Positions 32,465-41,945 are shown, counted from the stretch's first letter. The stretch is DNA of 64,000 nucleotides from Escherichia sp. E4742 (GCF_005843885.1 NZ_CP040443.1:3162001-3226000); one strand, 5' to 3'. Translations and numbers: made by a program. The notes: generated from the sequence alone by a model not told the origin.

Positions 32465-32493
32465 GCCTCGAGTTAATGCTCGAGGTTTTTTTT
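32465..32493 (+). terminator. terminator of the rrnH operon
   Basis: CCTCGAG, loop TTAATG, CTCGAGG, then eight T residues; it follows tRNA-Asp by about 12 bases. Confidence 0.9.
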
Positions 32494-32615
32494 CGTCTGT
32501 ATTTCTATTGTTGCCAAAATCGCAAAAATCCTCTGCATTTTACGCCCTTTTTCCGCAACAGTCTGAAGCCCATAATCACCTTAGTTAACGAAAATAGCAT
32601 TAAAAGAGGCATATT

Positions 32616-33419
32616 ATGGCTATCCCTGCATTTGGTTTAGGTACTTTCCGTCTCAAAGACGACGTTGTTATTTCATCTGTGAAAACGGCGCTAGAACTTG
32701 GTTATCGCGCAATTGATACCGCACAAATCTATGATAACGAAGCTGCAGTAGGTCAGGCGATTGCAGAAAGTGGCGTGCCACGTAATGAACTTTACATCAC
32801 CACTAAAATCTGGATTGAAAACCTCAGTAAAGACAAATTGATCCCGAGCCTGAAAGAAAGCCTGCAAAAATTGCGTACCGATTATGTTGATCTGACACTG
32901 ATCCACTGGCCGTCACCAAATGATGCGGTATCAGTCGAAGAGTTTATGCAGGCGCTACTGGATGCGAAAAAGCAAGGGCTGACGCGTGAGATAGGTATTT
33001 CCAACTTCACGATCCCATTGATGGAAAAAGCGATTGCTGCTGTTGGCGCTGAAAACATCGCCACTAACCAGATTGAACTCTCTCCTTATCTGCAAAACCG
33101 TAAAGTGGTTGATTGGGCCAAACAGCACGGCATTCATATCACTTCCTATATGACGCTGGCTTATGGGAAGGCACTGAAAGATGAGGTTATTGCTCGTATT
33201 GCAGCTAAACACAATGCGACCCCGGCACAAGTGATTCTGGCGTGGGCGATGGGGGAAGGTTACTCAGTAATTCCTTCTTCTACTAAACGTGAAAACCTGG
33301 AGAGTAATCTTAAGGCACAAAATTTACAGCTTGATGCCGAAGATAAAAAAGCGATCGCCGCACTGGATTGCAACGACCGCCTGGTTAGCCCGGAAGGTCT
33401 GGCTCCTGAATGGGATTAA
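32616..33419 (+). CDS. dkgB: aldo-keto reductase, 2,5-diketo-D-gluconate/methylglyoxal reductase B
   Basis: NADPH-dependent cytosolic aldo-keto reductase, shown in K-12 to reduce 2,5-diketogluconate and methylglyoxal. The 267 residues include the Asp-Tyr catalytic segment (AIDTAQIYDNE), the Lys (TTKIW) and the His (LIHWPSP) of the tetrad, and a C-terminal cofactor motif (VIPSSTKRENLESN). The ATG at 32,616 follows AAAGAGGC. It converges with its neighbour yafC; the two stop codons overlap by three bases. Confidence 0.95.
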   Translation: MAIPAFGLGTFRLKDDVVISSVKTALELGYRAIDTAQIYDNEAAVGQAIAESGVPRNELYITTKIWIENLSKDKLIPSLKESLQKLRTDYVDLTLIHWPSPNDAVSVEEFMQALLDAKKQGLTREIGISNFTIPLMEKAIAAVGAENIATNQIELSPYLQNRKVVDWAKQHGIHITSYMTLAYGKALKDEVIARIAAKHNATPAQVILAWAMGEGYSVIPSSTKRENLESNLKAQNLQLDAEDKKAIAALDCNDRLVSPEGLAPEWD

Positions 33420-34330
33420 GCCTCTCTGACAGCTCCTCCGGGAGCTGTTTTTACATGCTCGCTAAGGAAATCGATAAAGGCCCGGATGCGCGTACTTACC
33501 GCGCGGTCGCTGTAATAGACTGCACTGAATGGCATTTCAACTGGTAACACTTTATCTGCCATTAACTCCACCAATTCTCCGCGAGCGATTTCTCTGTCGA
33601 TCATGTAGTCGGACAAACACGCAATCCCGTTGCCACTCAGGCAAAGCTGTTTCAGTGTTTCCCCATTATTGGATGACAAACCGTACTTCACCTCATGTAA
33701 TTGTCCATCACTACAGGCTATCGGCCAGGTATTGAGGGAAGCGGGTTCAGTGAATCCCAGGCAAACATGTTGCTTTAAATCGTCGATCGTTTCTGGCTTC
33801 CCGTAGCGGGAAATATAATCAGGGGAGGCGATAATTTTTCGATAACTGTTAAATAACGGCCTGGCACGTAAGCTGGAATCCGTTAACGTACCGGCGCGTA
33901 TCGCGACATCCACTTTTCTTTCGATCAAATTAATAATCGTTTCGGAGGAGACTAGCGATAAAGTGACTTCCGGATAGCGTTCACGGAAAGGCTTAATCAA
34001 CGGCATCAGAAAGTGCAGCACCACTGGAGTTGCGGCATCGATCCGTAACAGTCCACGCGGTGTATTACGTGTCTCCATAATTTCTGATTCTGCCGCTGCC
34101 ATCTCCTGCAAAATTGACTGTACGCGACGAAAATAACGCTCGCCTTCTTCCGTCAGGCTAAGTTGTCGCGTGGTCCGATTAAGCAGGCTAACGCCGAGTT
34201 TCATCTCCAGCTTTTTCACCGCCCGACTTACCGCTGAGTTTGCTTGCCCTAATTGTTCCGCTGCCCGGCTAAAGCTGCCGCTTTCGACGACCGAAACAAA
34301 AATGGCGAGTTCTTCGGACGTGGCTTTCAT
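33416..34330 (-). CDS. yafC: LysR family transcriptional regulator YafC
   Basis: A 304-residue LysR-type regulator: N-terminal winged helix-turn-helix (about 1-60, with SFSRAAEQLGQANSAVSRAV) and a C-terminal periplasmic-binding-like effector domain. Its ligand and targets are not known to me. Its stop codon overlaps that of dkgB in the convergent orientation, which may allow transcriptional interference. Confidence 0.93.
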   Translation of the reverse strand: MKATSEELAIFVSVVESGSFSRAAEQLGQANSAVSRAVKKLEMKLGVSLLNRTTRQLSLTEEGERYFRRVQSILQEMAAAESEIMETRNTPRGLLRIDAATPVVLHFLMPLIKPFRERYPEVTLSLVSSETIINLIERKVDVAIRAGTLTDSSLRARPLFNSYRKIIASPDYISRYGKPETIDDLKQHVCLGFTEPASLNTWPIACSDGQLHEVKYGLSSNNGETLKQLCLSGNGIACLSDYMIDREIARGELVELMADKVLPVEMPFSAVYYSDRAVSTRIRAFIDFLSEHVKTAPGGAVREA

Positions 34331-34570
34331 TTTTGCTCCTGTTGCAAAATAGAAGAGATATTTTGAATTTATTTGTCATTAAACCATCAGGATGTGTGAT
34401 ATGTCATCCGATTTAATGTTCTCAATAGCGAGCAAAATTCTGTCCGGTGTAAGCACTTGCTTACATAACAATATACAATTGCTCGTTGAAAGAGTGAGCT
34501 AAAATCCCTATAACAGTAGAACCCTCCCGAGTGTGGAAGAGTTGACGTATTAGAGGTTTCAAAGTCAAAA

Positions 34571-35371
34571 GTGCGAAAAAATACCTATGCCATGCGCTAT
34601 GTTGCCGGACAACCTGCGGAAAGGATCTTACCGCCGGGGTCTTTTGCGAGCATCGGCCAGGCATTACCACCCGGAGAACCGTTAAGTACTGAAGAACGTA
34701 TTCGAATCCTGGTGTGGAACATTTACAAACAGCAACGCGCTGAATGGTTGTCGGTATTACAGAACTACGGTAAAGATGCACATCTGGTTTTATTACAGGA
34801 AGCGCAAACAACGCCAGAGTTAGTGCGGTTTGCGACCGCTAACTATCTTGCTGCCGATCAGGTGCCCGCTTTTGTGTTGCCACAACATCCTTCCGGCGTA
34901 ATGACCCTTTCGGCGGCGCATCCGGTTTATTGCTGCCCGTTACGCGAACGTGAACCTATTTTACGTCTGGCGAAATCGGCACTGGTGACGGTATATCCAT
35001 TGCCTGACACCCGCCTGTTGATGGTGGTTAATATACACGCGGTCAACTTCAGTCTGGGCGTAGATGTTTACAGTAAGCAGTTACTTCCGATTGGCGATCA
35101 GATAGCCCACCACAGCGGCCCGGTCATAATGGCGGGAGATTTCAATGCCTGGAGCCGTAGAAGAATGAACGCTTTATATCGCTTTGCACGGGAAATGTCG
35201 CTGCGCCAGGTGCGTTTTACTGATGATCAGCGCCGCCGGGCGTTTGGTCGCCCGCTCGATTTTGTTTTCTACCGTGGTCTGAATGTCAGCGAAGCTTCCG
35301 TACTGGTTACGCGCGCTTCTGACCACAATCCGCTACTCGTTGAATTCAGTCCCGGCAAGCCTGATAAATAA
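34571..35371 (+). CDS. yafD: endonuclease/exonuclease/phosphatase family protein YafD
   Basis: A 266-residue EEP-superfamily protein. Metal and catalytic residues are visible in VWNIYKQQ, LLQEAQ, MAGDFNAWSRRR and RASDHNPLLVEF, matching the Asn, Glu, Asp-Asn and Asp-His sites of the fold. The substrate is not established. The start is GTG at 34,571. A separate 76-base gap follows before yafE. Confidence 0.92.
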   Translation: MRKNTYAMRYVAGQPAERILPPGSFASIGQALPPGEPLSTEERIRILVWNIYKQQRAEWLSVLQNYGKDAHLVLLQEAQTTPELVRFATANYLAADQVPAFVLPQHPSGVMTLSAAHPVYCCPLREREPILRLAKSALVTVYPLPDTRLLMVVNIHAVNFSLGVDVYSKQLLPIGDQIAHHSGPVIMAGDFNAWSRRRMNALYRFAREMSLRQVRFTDDQRRRAFGRPLDFVFYRGLNVSEASVLVTRASDHNPLLVEFSPGKPDK

Positions 35372-35447
35372 GGTATGTCAGGTCTGCTACAGGGCAGACC
35401 AACGTTTGGCGCTGCCTTTTATACTCAAACAACAAAAGGACAGCGCA

Positions 35448-36218
35448 ATGACAATACAATCCCACCATGACCACGTAGAAAAGCAGTTTAGCTCGCAGGC
35501 CAGTGAGTATTTAACCAGTACCGTACATGCTTCCGGGCGAGATTTACAGCGCCTGGCGGTGCGTCTGGCTGATTATCCTGATGCAAGTGTACTTGATATG
35601 GGCTGCGGAGCAGGGCATGCCAGCTTTGTCGCTGCGCAAAACGTGAGCGCGGTGGTGGCGTATGACTTATCTGCCCAAATGCTGGATGTCGTGGCACAAG
35701 CTGCTGAAGCCCGGCACTTGAAAAATATCGCCACCCGCCAGGGATATGCCGAAAGTCTGCCATTTGCCGATAACGCATTTGATATTGTTATCAGCCGTTA
35801 TTCTGCCCATCACTGGCATGATGTTGGTACAGCACTGCGTGAAGTGAATCGGATATTGAAACCCAGCGGTAGGCTGATTGTGATGGACGTAATGTCTCCG
35901 GGTCACCCAGTGCGCGACATCTGGTTACAGACGGTAGAAGCATTACGCGATACCTCTCACGTACGAAACTACGCCAGCGGTGAGTGGTTGACGTTAATCA
36001 ATGAAGCCAATCTGATAGTTGATAATTTAATTACAGATAAGTTACCGCTGGAATTTTCTTCATGGGTCGCCAGAATGCGTACGCCAGAAGCGTTAGTAGA
36101 TGCTATTCGCATTTACCAACAGAGCGCATCGACAGAGGTGAAAACGTATTTTGCCTTGCTGAATGATGGCTCTTTCACCAGTGATATCATCATGGTAGAA
36201 GCACATAAAGCGGCATAA
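35448..36218 (+). CDS. yafE: class I SAM-dependent methyltransferase YafE
   Basis: A 256-residue Methyltransf_11-type protein with SAM motif VLDMGCGAGHASF (about 46-58) and motif NRILKPSGRLIVMDV. The substrate is unknown. The ATG at 35,448 is chosen because AAAAGGAC lies eight bases ahead and the N-terminal helix typical of the family (EKQFSSQASEYLTS) starts there; an upstream in-frame start at 35,283 would overlap yafD. Some K-12 annotations use a shorter 207-residue form. Confidence 0.9.
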   Translation: MTIQSHHDHVEKQFSSQASEYLTSTVHASGRDLQRLAVRLADYPDASVLDMGCGAGHASFVAAQNVSAVVAYDLSAQMLDVVAQAAEARHLKNIATRQGYAESLPFADNAFDIVISRYSAHHWHDVGTALREVNRILKPSGRLIVMDVMSPGHPVRDIWLQTVEALRDTSHVRNYASGEWLTLINEANLIVDNLITDKLPLEFSSWVARMRTPEALVDAIRIYQQSASTEVKTYFALLNDGSFTSDIIMVEAHKAA

Positions 36219-36220
36219 AT

Positions 36221-36253
36221 AAAAAAGGCACCGGGGGAATCGGTGCCTTTTTA
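36221..36253. terminator. bidirectional terminator between yafE and mltD
   Basis: AAAAAAGGCACCG and CGGTGCCTTTTT pair perfectly around GGGGAAT, with A-run before and T-run after, so it can end transcription from both convergent genes. Confidence 0.9.
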
Positions 36254-36265
36254 TTATCTGGTTTG

Positions 36266-37624
36266 TCAGGAATCTGGCATGTTGTTGTTTTTCACAAACA
36301 ACGTCAGCTTATCGCCTGGTTGCAGATTCGCAGTGTCGCTGTTCCAGCGCATCACATCTTTGATGTTCACGCCGTGGCGTTTAGCAATGCTTGAAAGCGA
36401 ATCGCCTTTGCGCACACGATACGTAATGCTATCGCTGTTGTTTGCCAGTCGCTGTGCGCTACTACCTGCGCCAATCGTCAAACTTTGGCCTGGTTTCAGC
36501 TTAGATCCGCGCAGTTTATTCCACTGCTGCAAATCTTTGGTGCTTACGCCGAGACGTGAAGCGATACTTGAAAGCGTGTCGCCAGAACGAACGGTGTAAA
36601 CACGACTGTTAAGCGGCGTATTGTCGGCAACCAGTGTCGACTGTACAGCAGCAATTTCGCCGGAAGCCAGAGATTCACGCAGTTGATCTGCATGCTTCTT
36701 TGGCACCATCACGTACTGCGGGCCACTTGCGCCCAGCGTGGAGCCTTTCACACCAGCGTTGAATGTCTTCAGCTTGCTGACGGAAATTCCCGCCATATCT
36801 GCAACCTTCGCCATATCAACCGGGCTACTCAGGTGTACACGCGCCAGAGCACGGCTTTCATCGGTCGTCGGCAGACGTACACCATAACGTTTGCTGTTTT
36901 TGAGAATATCGCTCAATGCCAGCATTTTAGGCACGTACTGCTTCGTTTCCTGCGGCAACGGTAACGACCAAAAGTCCGTGGATTTCCCACGTGCTTTGTT
37001 CGTTTTAATTGCCTTCATGACCCGACCTTCGCCGCTATTATAAGCCGCTACGGTCAGAAGCCAGTCGCCGTCAAACATCTTGTTCAGACGCTGCATCATG
37101 TTCAGCGCGGCAGTTGTTGAAGCAACAACATCGCGACGCGCGTCATAATTGCGGGTCTGTTTCAAACCATAATTGCGCCCCGTGCTCGGAATGATCTGCC
37201 AGATGCCTGCGGCATTGGCGCCAGACGTCGCGTGAGGATCAAAAGCGCTCTCCACTATGGGTAGTAGTACCAGTTCCATAGGCATGTTACGTTTTTTAAC
37301 TTGCCCGGCTATCCAGTACATATACGGCTCTGCCCGTAAAGTTACATCGTGGAGATAGCTCTTATTGCGTAAATATTTCTGTTTCTGTTCGCGAATCCGG
37401 TCATTTTCCGGAATTCCCATCTTTAGCTCGTCGCCAATGAAAGCCCACAAGTCACCATCTGGCGCGATAGACGTCCCATCGTCCATCCATCGTGCCTGAC
37501 TTGTAAACTTTGCTGCTTCCCCTTGACCAGCTGCAGAAAGGCTCTGTGCGTGCTGTTGGACGTTACCGGTACTCTGGCAACCCACGAGCAGGACAGAGGC
37601 GAGTAATATCGCTTTTGCCTTCAT
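36266..37624 (-). CDS. mltD: membrane-bound lytic murein transglycosylase D
   Basis: Outer-membrane lipoprotein that cleaves glycan strands of peptidoglycan to 1,6-anhydro products. The 452 residues have lipobox LVGC (Cys16), a lytic transglycosylase SLT domain with catalytic Glu in LLPIVESAFDPHATSGANAA, and two C-terminal LysM repeats (starting near YTVRSGDTLSSIASRLG and YRVRKGDSLSSIAKRHG). It is full length. Convergent with yafE across a shared terminator. Confidence 0.96.
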   Translation of the reverse strand: MKAKAILLASVLLVGCQSTGNVQQHAQSLSAAGQGEAAKFTSQARWMDDGTSIAPDGDLWAFIGDELKMGIPENDRIREQKQKYLRNKSYLHDVTLRAEPYMYWIAGQVKKRNMPMELVLLPIVESAFDPHATSGANAAGIWQIIPSTGRNYGLKQTRNYDARRDVVASTTAALNMMQRLNKMFDGDWLLTVAAYNSGEGRVMKAIKTNKARGKSTDFWSLPLPQETKQYVPKMLALSDILKNSKRYGVRLPTTDESRALARVHLSSPVDMAKVADMAGISVSKLKTFNAGVKGSTLGASGPQYVMVPKKHADQLRESLASGEIAAVQSTLVADNTPLNSRVYTVRSGDTLSSIASRLGVSTKDLQQWNKLRGSKLKPGQSLTIGAGSSAQRLANNSDSITYRVRKGDSLSSIAKRHGVNIKDVMRWNSDTANLQPGDKLTLFVKNNNMPDS

Positions 37625-37695
37625 GTGTGTGTCAATAGTTGCTTAAAAGACGACCGATCATAACGGCGAACGAAGCCGATGACAAGAAAGTTTTA

Positions 37696-38451
37696 TCAGA
37701 ATCTATCTTTCTTTGACCTTAACCAGGCAAAACGCTCCTCAGGTTGTTGCAATAATGTTTCTTTATTAATTACATTAATTAAATCAATATCTTCTGTTCT
37801 TAAAAAAACATTAATTTTCCGCTCATTTTTGAGAATAACGGGGAGTGTAATTTGATTTTTTGCCCGTAACTCAATAACTTTACGATAATAATCATTTATG
37901 GACAAATCGTGCGGAAGAATACTCAAGGCAAACTTCATATTTGATAAAGTATATTCATGAGCACAACATACCAGTGTATCGTCAGGTAGAGCACTTAATT
38001 TTTTAAGTGATTGATACATTTGAGAAGCTGTACCTTCAAATAATCGCCCGCAGCCACCAGAGAAAAGAGTATCACCGCAAAATAGATAAGGATTACTGAA
38101 GTAATAGATATGTCCTAAAGTGTGACCTGGTGTAGCAATTACACTAAATTCATGCCCCAAAACGAAGGCAGTATCACCATCTTTGACTACCTGCGTTGTT
38201 CCCTTATCTTGTGTCTCTTGTGGACCGTAGACCACAATTTGCGGAAACTTTTCCACCAGTTCTTTTACGCCGCCAACGTGATCGTGGTGATGGTGGGTGA
38301 GAAATATGGCCTCCGGTTGCCAGTTATTGGCGGCAATGGCCTTTACTACCGGCTCCGCTTCTCCAGGATCGACAATCAGGCAACGGCCTGCTTCATCATT
38401 CAAAACCCAGATGTAATTGTCATCAAAGGCAGGAATACTGTTAAGATTCAT
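37696..38451 (-). CDS. gloB: hydroxyacylglutathione hydrolase (glyoxalase II)
   Basis: Hydrolyses S-lactoylglutathione to lactate and glutathione, completing methylglyoxal detoxification. The 251-residue metallo-beta-lactamase fold protein has the dinuclear zinc motif THHHHDHVGG near residues 52-61 and downstream His and Asp ligands (TPGHTLGH, FCGDTLF). It diverges from yafS with only 33 bases between the start codons, so the promoters overlap. Confidence 0.96.
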   Translation of the reverse strand: MNLNSIPAFDDNYIWVLNDEAGRCLIVDPGEAEPVVKAIAANNWQPEAIFLTHHHHDHVGGVKELVEKFPQIVVYGPQETQDKGTTQVVKDGDTAFVLGHEFSVIATPGHTLGHIYYFSNPYLFCGDTLFSGGCGRLFEGTASQMYQSLKKLSALPDDTLVCCAHEYTLSNMKFALSILPHDLSINDYYRKVIELRAKNQITLPVILKNERKINVFLRTEDIDLINVINKETLLQQPEERFAWLRSKKDRF

Positions 38452-38484
38452 ATATTACCTCTCAGTGTGAAACGGAAGGTTGTG

Positions 38485-39207
38485 ATGAAACCGGCAAGGA
38501 ACCCTCAAACAGTCGTGGCTCCTGATTGCTGGGGCGATTTGCCCTGGGGAGAGCTTTATCGCAAGGCGCTGGAGCGCCAGCTCAACCCATGGTTCACGAA
38601 AATGTATGGTTTTCATCTGCTTAAGATTGGCAATTTAAGCGCAGAAATCAATTGCGAAGCGTGCGCGGTTTCTCATCAAGTGAATGTTTCTGCACAAGGA
38701 ATGCCCGTACAGGTGCAGGCGGATCCACTTCATCTTCCTTTTGCCGATAAATCCGTCGATGTTTGTCTATTGGCGCATACGTTGCCATGGTGCACCGATC
38801 CGCATCGCTTGTTGCGTGAAGCCGATCGGGTATTGATTGATGATGGCTGGCTGGTCATTAGTGGCTTCAATCCCATCAGCTTAATGGGATTACGTAAACT
38901 TGTGCCAGTCTTGCGAAAAACATCGCCTTATAACAGCCGGATGTTTACCCTGATGCGGCAACTGGACTGGCTCTCTTTGTTGAATTTTGAAGTGCTACAC
39001 GCCAGCCGTTTCCACGTTCTCCCGTGGAATAAACATGGTGGAAAACTATTGAGCGCGCATATTCCTGCGCTTGGTTGCTTACAACTTATCGTTGCCCGGA
39101 AACGGACTATTCCTTTAACGCTAAATCCGATGAAACAAAGTAAAAACAAACCGCGAATTCGCCAGGCAGTCGGTGCCACCCGGCAATGTCGTAAACCACA
39201 GGCTTAA
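38485..39207 (+). CDS. yafS: predicted SAM-dependent methyltransferase YafS
   Basis: A 240-residue Methyltransf_11-like protein: the [20 protein letters not shown] segment and the [14 protein letters not shown] segment match the later methyltransferase motifs, but the canonical glycine-rich SAM loop is weak. Substrate unknown. The ATG at 38,485 is chosen because GGAAGG lies six bases ahead; longer in-frame readings would run into gloB. The 3' end overlaps the rnhA stop region in the convergent orientation. Confidence 0.9.
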
Positions 39208-39671
39208 ACTTCGACTTGATAGCCCGTATCTTCCAGCGTGGGATTCATCGCCGCGGCACGAGCCAGTTCATCGCAACGTTCGTTTTCTGGATGACCGGCA
39301 TGGCCTTTTACCCATTCCCATTTGATTTGATGCTGCCCCAACGCGGCATCGAGACGTTGCCAGAGATCGACATTTTTTACTGGTTTTTTGTCTGCTGTTT
39401 TCCAGCCACGTTTTTTCCAGTTATGGATCCACTGGGTGATCCCCTGGCGGACATACTGGCTGTCGGTACTCAGAATGACTTCACAGTGTTCTTTTAACGC
39501 TTCCAGCGCGACAATAGCGGCCATCAACTCCATACGGTTATTGGTGGTGCGGGTGTAGCCAGCGCTAAAGGTTTTTTCGCGTCCACGATAGCGTAAAATA
39601 GCACCGTAACCCCCAGGTCCTGGATTACCCAGACACGAACCATCGGTGAAAATTTCTACCTGTTTAAGCAT
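39204..39671 (-). CDS. rnhA: ribonuclease HI
   Basis: Degrades RNA in RNA-DNA hybrids, including R-loops and primers. The 155 residues carry the catalytic carboxylates: Asp10 ([11 protein letters not shown]), Glu48 (RMELMAAI), Asp70 (STDSQYV) and the C-terminal Asp134 (ERCDELA), plus the flexible-loop His124. The ATG at 39,671 (MLKQVEIF) gives the standard length. It diverges from dnaQ, and the 64-base gap holds both promoters. Confidence 0.97.
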
Positions 39672-39735
39672 CTCTGGTAGACTTCCTGTAATTGAATCGA
39701 ACTGTAAAACGACAAGTCTGACATAAATGACCGCT

Positions 39736-40470
39736 ATGAGCACTGCAATTACACGCCAGATCGTTCTCGATACCGAAACCACCGGTATGAACCAGATTGG
39801 CGCGCACTATGAAGGCCACAAGATCATTGAGATTGGTGCCGTTGAAGTGGTGAACCGTCGACTGACGGGCAATAACTTCCATGTTTATCTCAAACCCGAT
39901 CGGCTGGTGGATCCGGAAGCCTTTGGCGTACATGGTATTGCCGATGAATTTTTGCTCGATAAGCCCACGTTTGCCGAAGTAGCCGATGAGTTCATGGACT
40001 ATATTCGCGGCGCGGAACTGGTTATCCATAACGCAGCGTTCGATATCGGCTTTATGGACTACGAGTTTTCGTTGCTTAAGCGCGATATTCCGAAGACCAA
40101 TACCTTCTGTAAGGTCACCGATAGCCTTGCGGTGGCGAGGAAAATGTTTCCCGGTAAGCGCAACAGCCTCGATGCGTTATGCGCCCGCTATGAAATAGAT
40201 AACAGTAAACGAACGCTGCACGGGGCATTACTCGATGCCCAGATCCTTGCGGAAGTTTATCTGGCGATGACCGGTGGTCAAACGTCGATGGCTTTTGCGA
40301 TGGAAGGAGAGACACAACAGCAGCAAGGTGAAGCAACAATTCAGCGCATTGTACGTCAGGCAAGTAAATTACGCGTTGTTTTGGCGACAGAGGAAGAGCT
40401 TGCAGCACATGAAGCCCGTCTCGATCTGGTGCAGAGAAGGGCGGAGGAGAAGTGCCTCTGGCGGGCATAA
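39736..40470 (+). CDS. dnaQ: DNA polymerase III epsilon subunit (3'-5' proofreading exonuclease)
   Basis: Proofreading subunit of the replicase, partner of DnaE. The 244 residues show exonuclease motifs ExoI (VLDTETTGM, Asp12/Glu14), ExoII ([11 protein letters not shown]) and ExoIII-epsilon ([14 protein letters not shown], with the general base His162), then a Gln-rich linker and the alpha-binding tail. The ATG at 39,736 (MSTAITRQ) is the established start. The last residues ([11 protein letters not shown]) differ from K-12 and the protein is one residue longer than I recall for K-12. Confidence 0.96.
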
Positions 40471-40545
40471 ATACCTGTGAAAGGCGCTAAAAATAGCGAC
40501 TTGGGCGATTTTTGCAGCAAACGATTCAAAAGATGAGAAAAACCA

Positions 40546-40574
40546 TTGACGAAGGGTGAGGCAATCCGTAATAT
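40546..40574 (+). promoter_or_regulatory. aspV promoter
   Basis: TTGACG (40,546-40,551), 17-base spacer, TAATAT (40,569-40,574), 28 bases before the mature tRNA; a GC-containing discriminator follows. Confidence 0.75.
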
Positions 40575-40602
40575 TCGCCTCGTTCCCAACGGAACATAAC
40601 GC

Positions 40603-40679
40603 GGAGCGGTAGTTCAGTCGGTTAGAATACCTGCCTGTCACGCAGGGGGTCGCGGGTTCGAGTCCCGTCCGTTCCGCCA
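40603..40679 (+). tRNA. aspV: tRNA-Asp (GTC), island-flanking copy
   Basis: 77 bases, identical to aspU, anticodon GTC. It is the last core-genome feature before the T6SS island, and aspV is a known hotspot for islands in E. coli. No integrase gene and no second att-like copy of the tRNA 3' end were seen within the window. Confidence 0.97.
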
Positions 40680-40706
40680 AATTTACTCATGAAAATGAGT
40701 TCAGAG

Positions 40707-40738
40707 AACCGCAAGATTTTTAATCTTGCGGTTTTTTG
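40707..40738 (+). terminator. terminator after aspV
   Basis: AACCGCAAGATT and AATCTTGCGGTT pair perfectly around a short T-rich loop, followed by a run of T residues. Confidence 0.88.
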
Positions 40739-41004
40739 TATTTGAATCCCGCCATTTCTCTGTTCAATGATTTTACTCTTGCGTAAGTGCGTGATTCTCG
40801 CTTGTTGTCTCATTCATTAAAATTCAATAATGATATCGAACGATTCAGCTTAAATATATTTCCAGAGAATTATTTTATATTGATTAAATGAATGTATATT
40901 TCAAATTGATTTTGTTTGTTATTATTTAATTGGGGTATATAATTAGAGTCCGTTATCAGTGCTAAATATTCTAATCATTATGACAGACGAGGGAGTGTCC
41001 GATT
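40739..41004. other. A/T-rich intergenic region at the island boundary
   Basis: 266 bases, clearly richer in A/T than the core genes to the left, with no open frame of note. It holds a candidate promoter for yafT at 40,916. No direct repeat of the aspV 3' end, integrase fragment or IS end is visible. Confidence 0.6.
40916..40943 (+). promoter_or_regulatory. candidate promoter of yafT
   Basis: TTGTTA, a 16-base spacer and a perfect TATAAT at 40,938-40,943, 61 bases before the yafT start. Based on consensus match only; A/T-rich DNA produces such matches easily. Confidence 0.4.
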
Positions 41005-41790
41005 ATGAATTCAAAAAAGGTTTGTTGTATATGTGTATTATTCTCGCTGCTTGCAGGATGTGTCTCTGAATCTCCTATTGATGAAAAGAAGAAAAAAGCT
41101 CAAACCACACAAAGTAATCTTAATAAAAACGCTCCCCAGCAACTGACAGACAAAGACTTATTTGGTAATGAAACCACACTAGCCGTATCCGAGGAGAATA
41201 TTCAAGCTGCGCTTGATGGAGATGAGTTCCGCGTTCCCCTTAATTCTCCTGTAATACTTGTTCAATCCGGCAACCGCGCACCGGAAACCATTATGCAGGA
41301 GGAGATGCGAAAATATTATACTGTTTCCACATTCTCTGGTATCCCAGACAGGCAAAAGCCTGTAACCTGTAATAAAGACAAAAACAAAGACGAAAGCCAG
41401 GATGTTGTAGATGCTGAAAATATGAACTGGATGCAGGCATTACGTTTTGTGGCGGCAAAAGGCCATCAGAAAGCGATTATTGTTTACCAGGATACGTTAC
41501 AGACAGGAAAATATGACTCTGGATTGAAATCAATAGTTTGGTCAGATTATAAAAATCAAAAATTGACTGACACGATGTCACTGCGTTATTTGATTCGATT
41601 CACGCTGGTGGATGTGGCTACAGGTGAGTGGGCTACCTGGTCGCCGGTGAATTATGAATATAAAGTGCTTCCACTGCTGCCCGGCATGAATGAAGCTGGT
41701 ACGACTGATGTGACAGAGCAGCAAATTATGCAACTTAAGCAAAAGACATATAAAGCGGTGATAAAAGATTTGGTTAACCGCTATCAATAA
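41005..41790 (+). CDS. yafT: YafT family lipoprotein
   Basis: A 261-residue predicted lipoprotein with lipobox LAGC (Cys19) followed by Val-Ser, a Lys/Gln/Asn-rich linker to about residue 55 and a compact C-terminal domain. Role unknown. In K-12 the same gene lies next to aspV as an orphan; here it stands between aspV and a complete T6SS operon, convergent with the cargo module, so it probably came with the island. The ATG at 41,005 follows GAGGGAG at some distance. A 3' stem-loop follows. Confidence 0.85.
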   Translation: MNSKKVCCICVLFSLLAGCVSESPIDEKKKKAQTTQSNLNKNAPQQLTDKDLFGNETTLAVSEENIQAALDGDEFRVPLNSPVILVQSGNRAPETIMQEEMRKYYTVSTFSGIPDRQKPVTCNKDKNKDESQDVVDAENMNWMQALRFVAAKGHQKAIIVYQDTLQTGKYDSGLKSIVWSDYKNQKLTDTMSLRYLIRFTLVDVATGEWATWSPVNYEYKVLPLLPGMNEAGTTDVTEQQIMQLKQKTYKAVIKDLVNRYQ

Positions 41791-41801
41791 TAAATTATAT
41801 C

Positions 41802-41840
41802 TGCCGCCAATAATTTCTGGCGGCAATGATACGAAATTTT
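41802..41840 (+). terminator. probable terminator after yafT
   Basis: TGCCGCCA and TGGCGGCA form a perfect 8-base stem around an 8-base A/T loop (41,802-41,825), followed a few bases later by ATTTTTG. It lies between the convergent genes yafT and ykfM and could serve both. Confidence 0.6.
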
Positions 41841-41945
41841 TGCATAAGAAATTTTTCCTGACAAAGGAAGTACCACAAATAATAAAAGATATATAACCCT
41901 GAGTTCAAAACTATTTATTTTAAGATGGTTAATTATTTTAAGTTA

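Noticed and set aside
34353..34570. yafC-yafD divergent gap inspected for a small gene or RNA
   Set aside because: Only scattered A/T-rich promoter-like matches; no inverted repeat with T-run or convincing frame.
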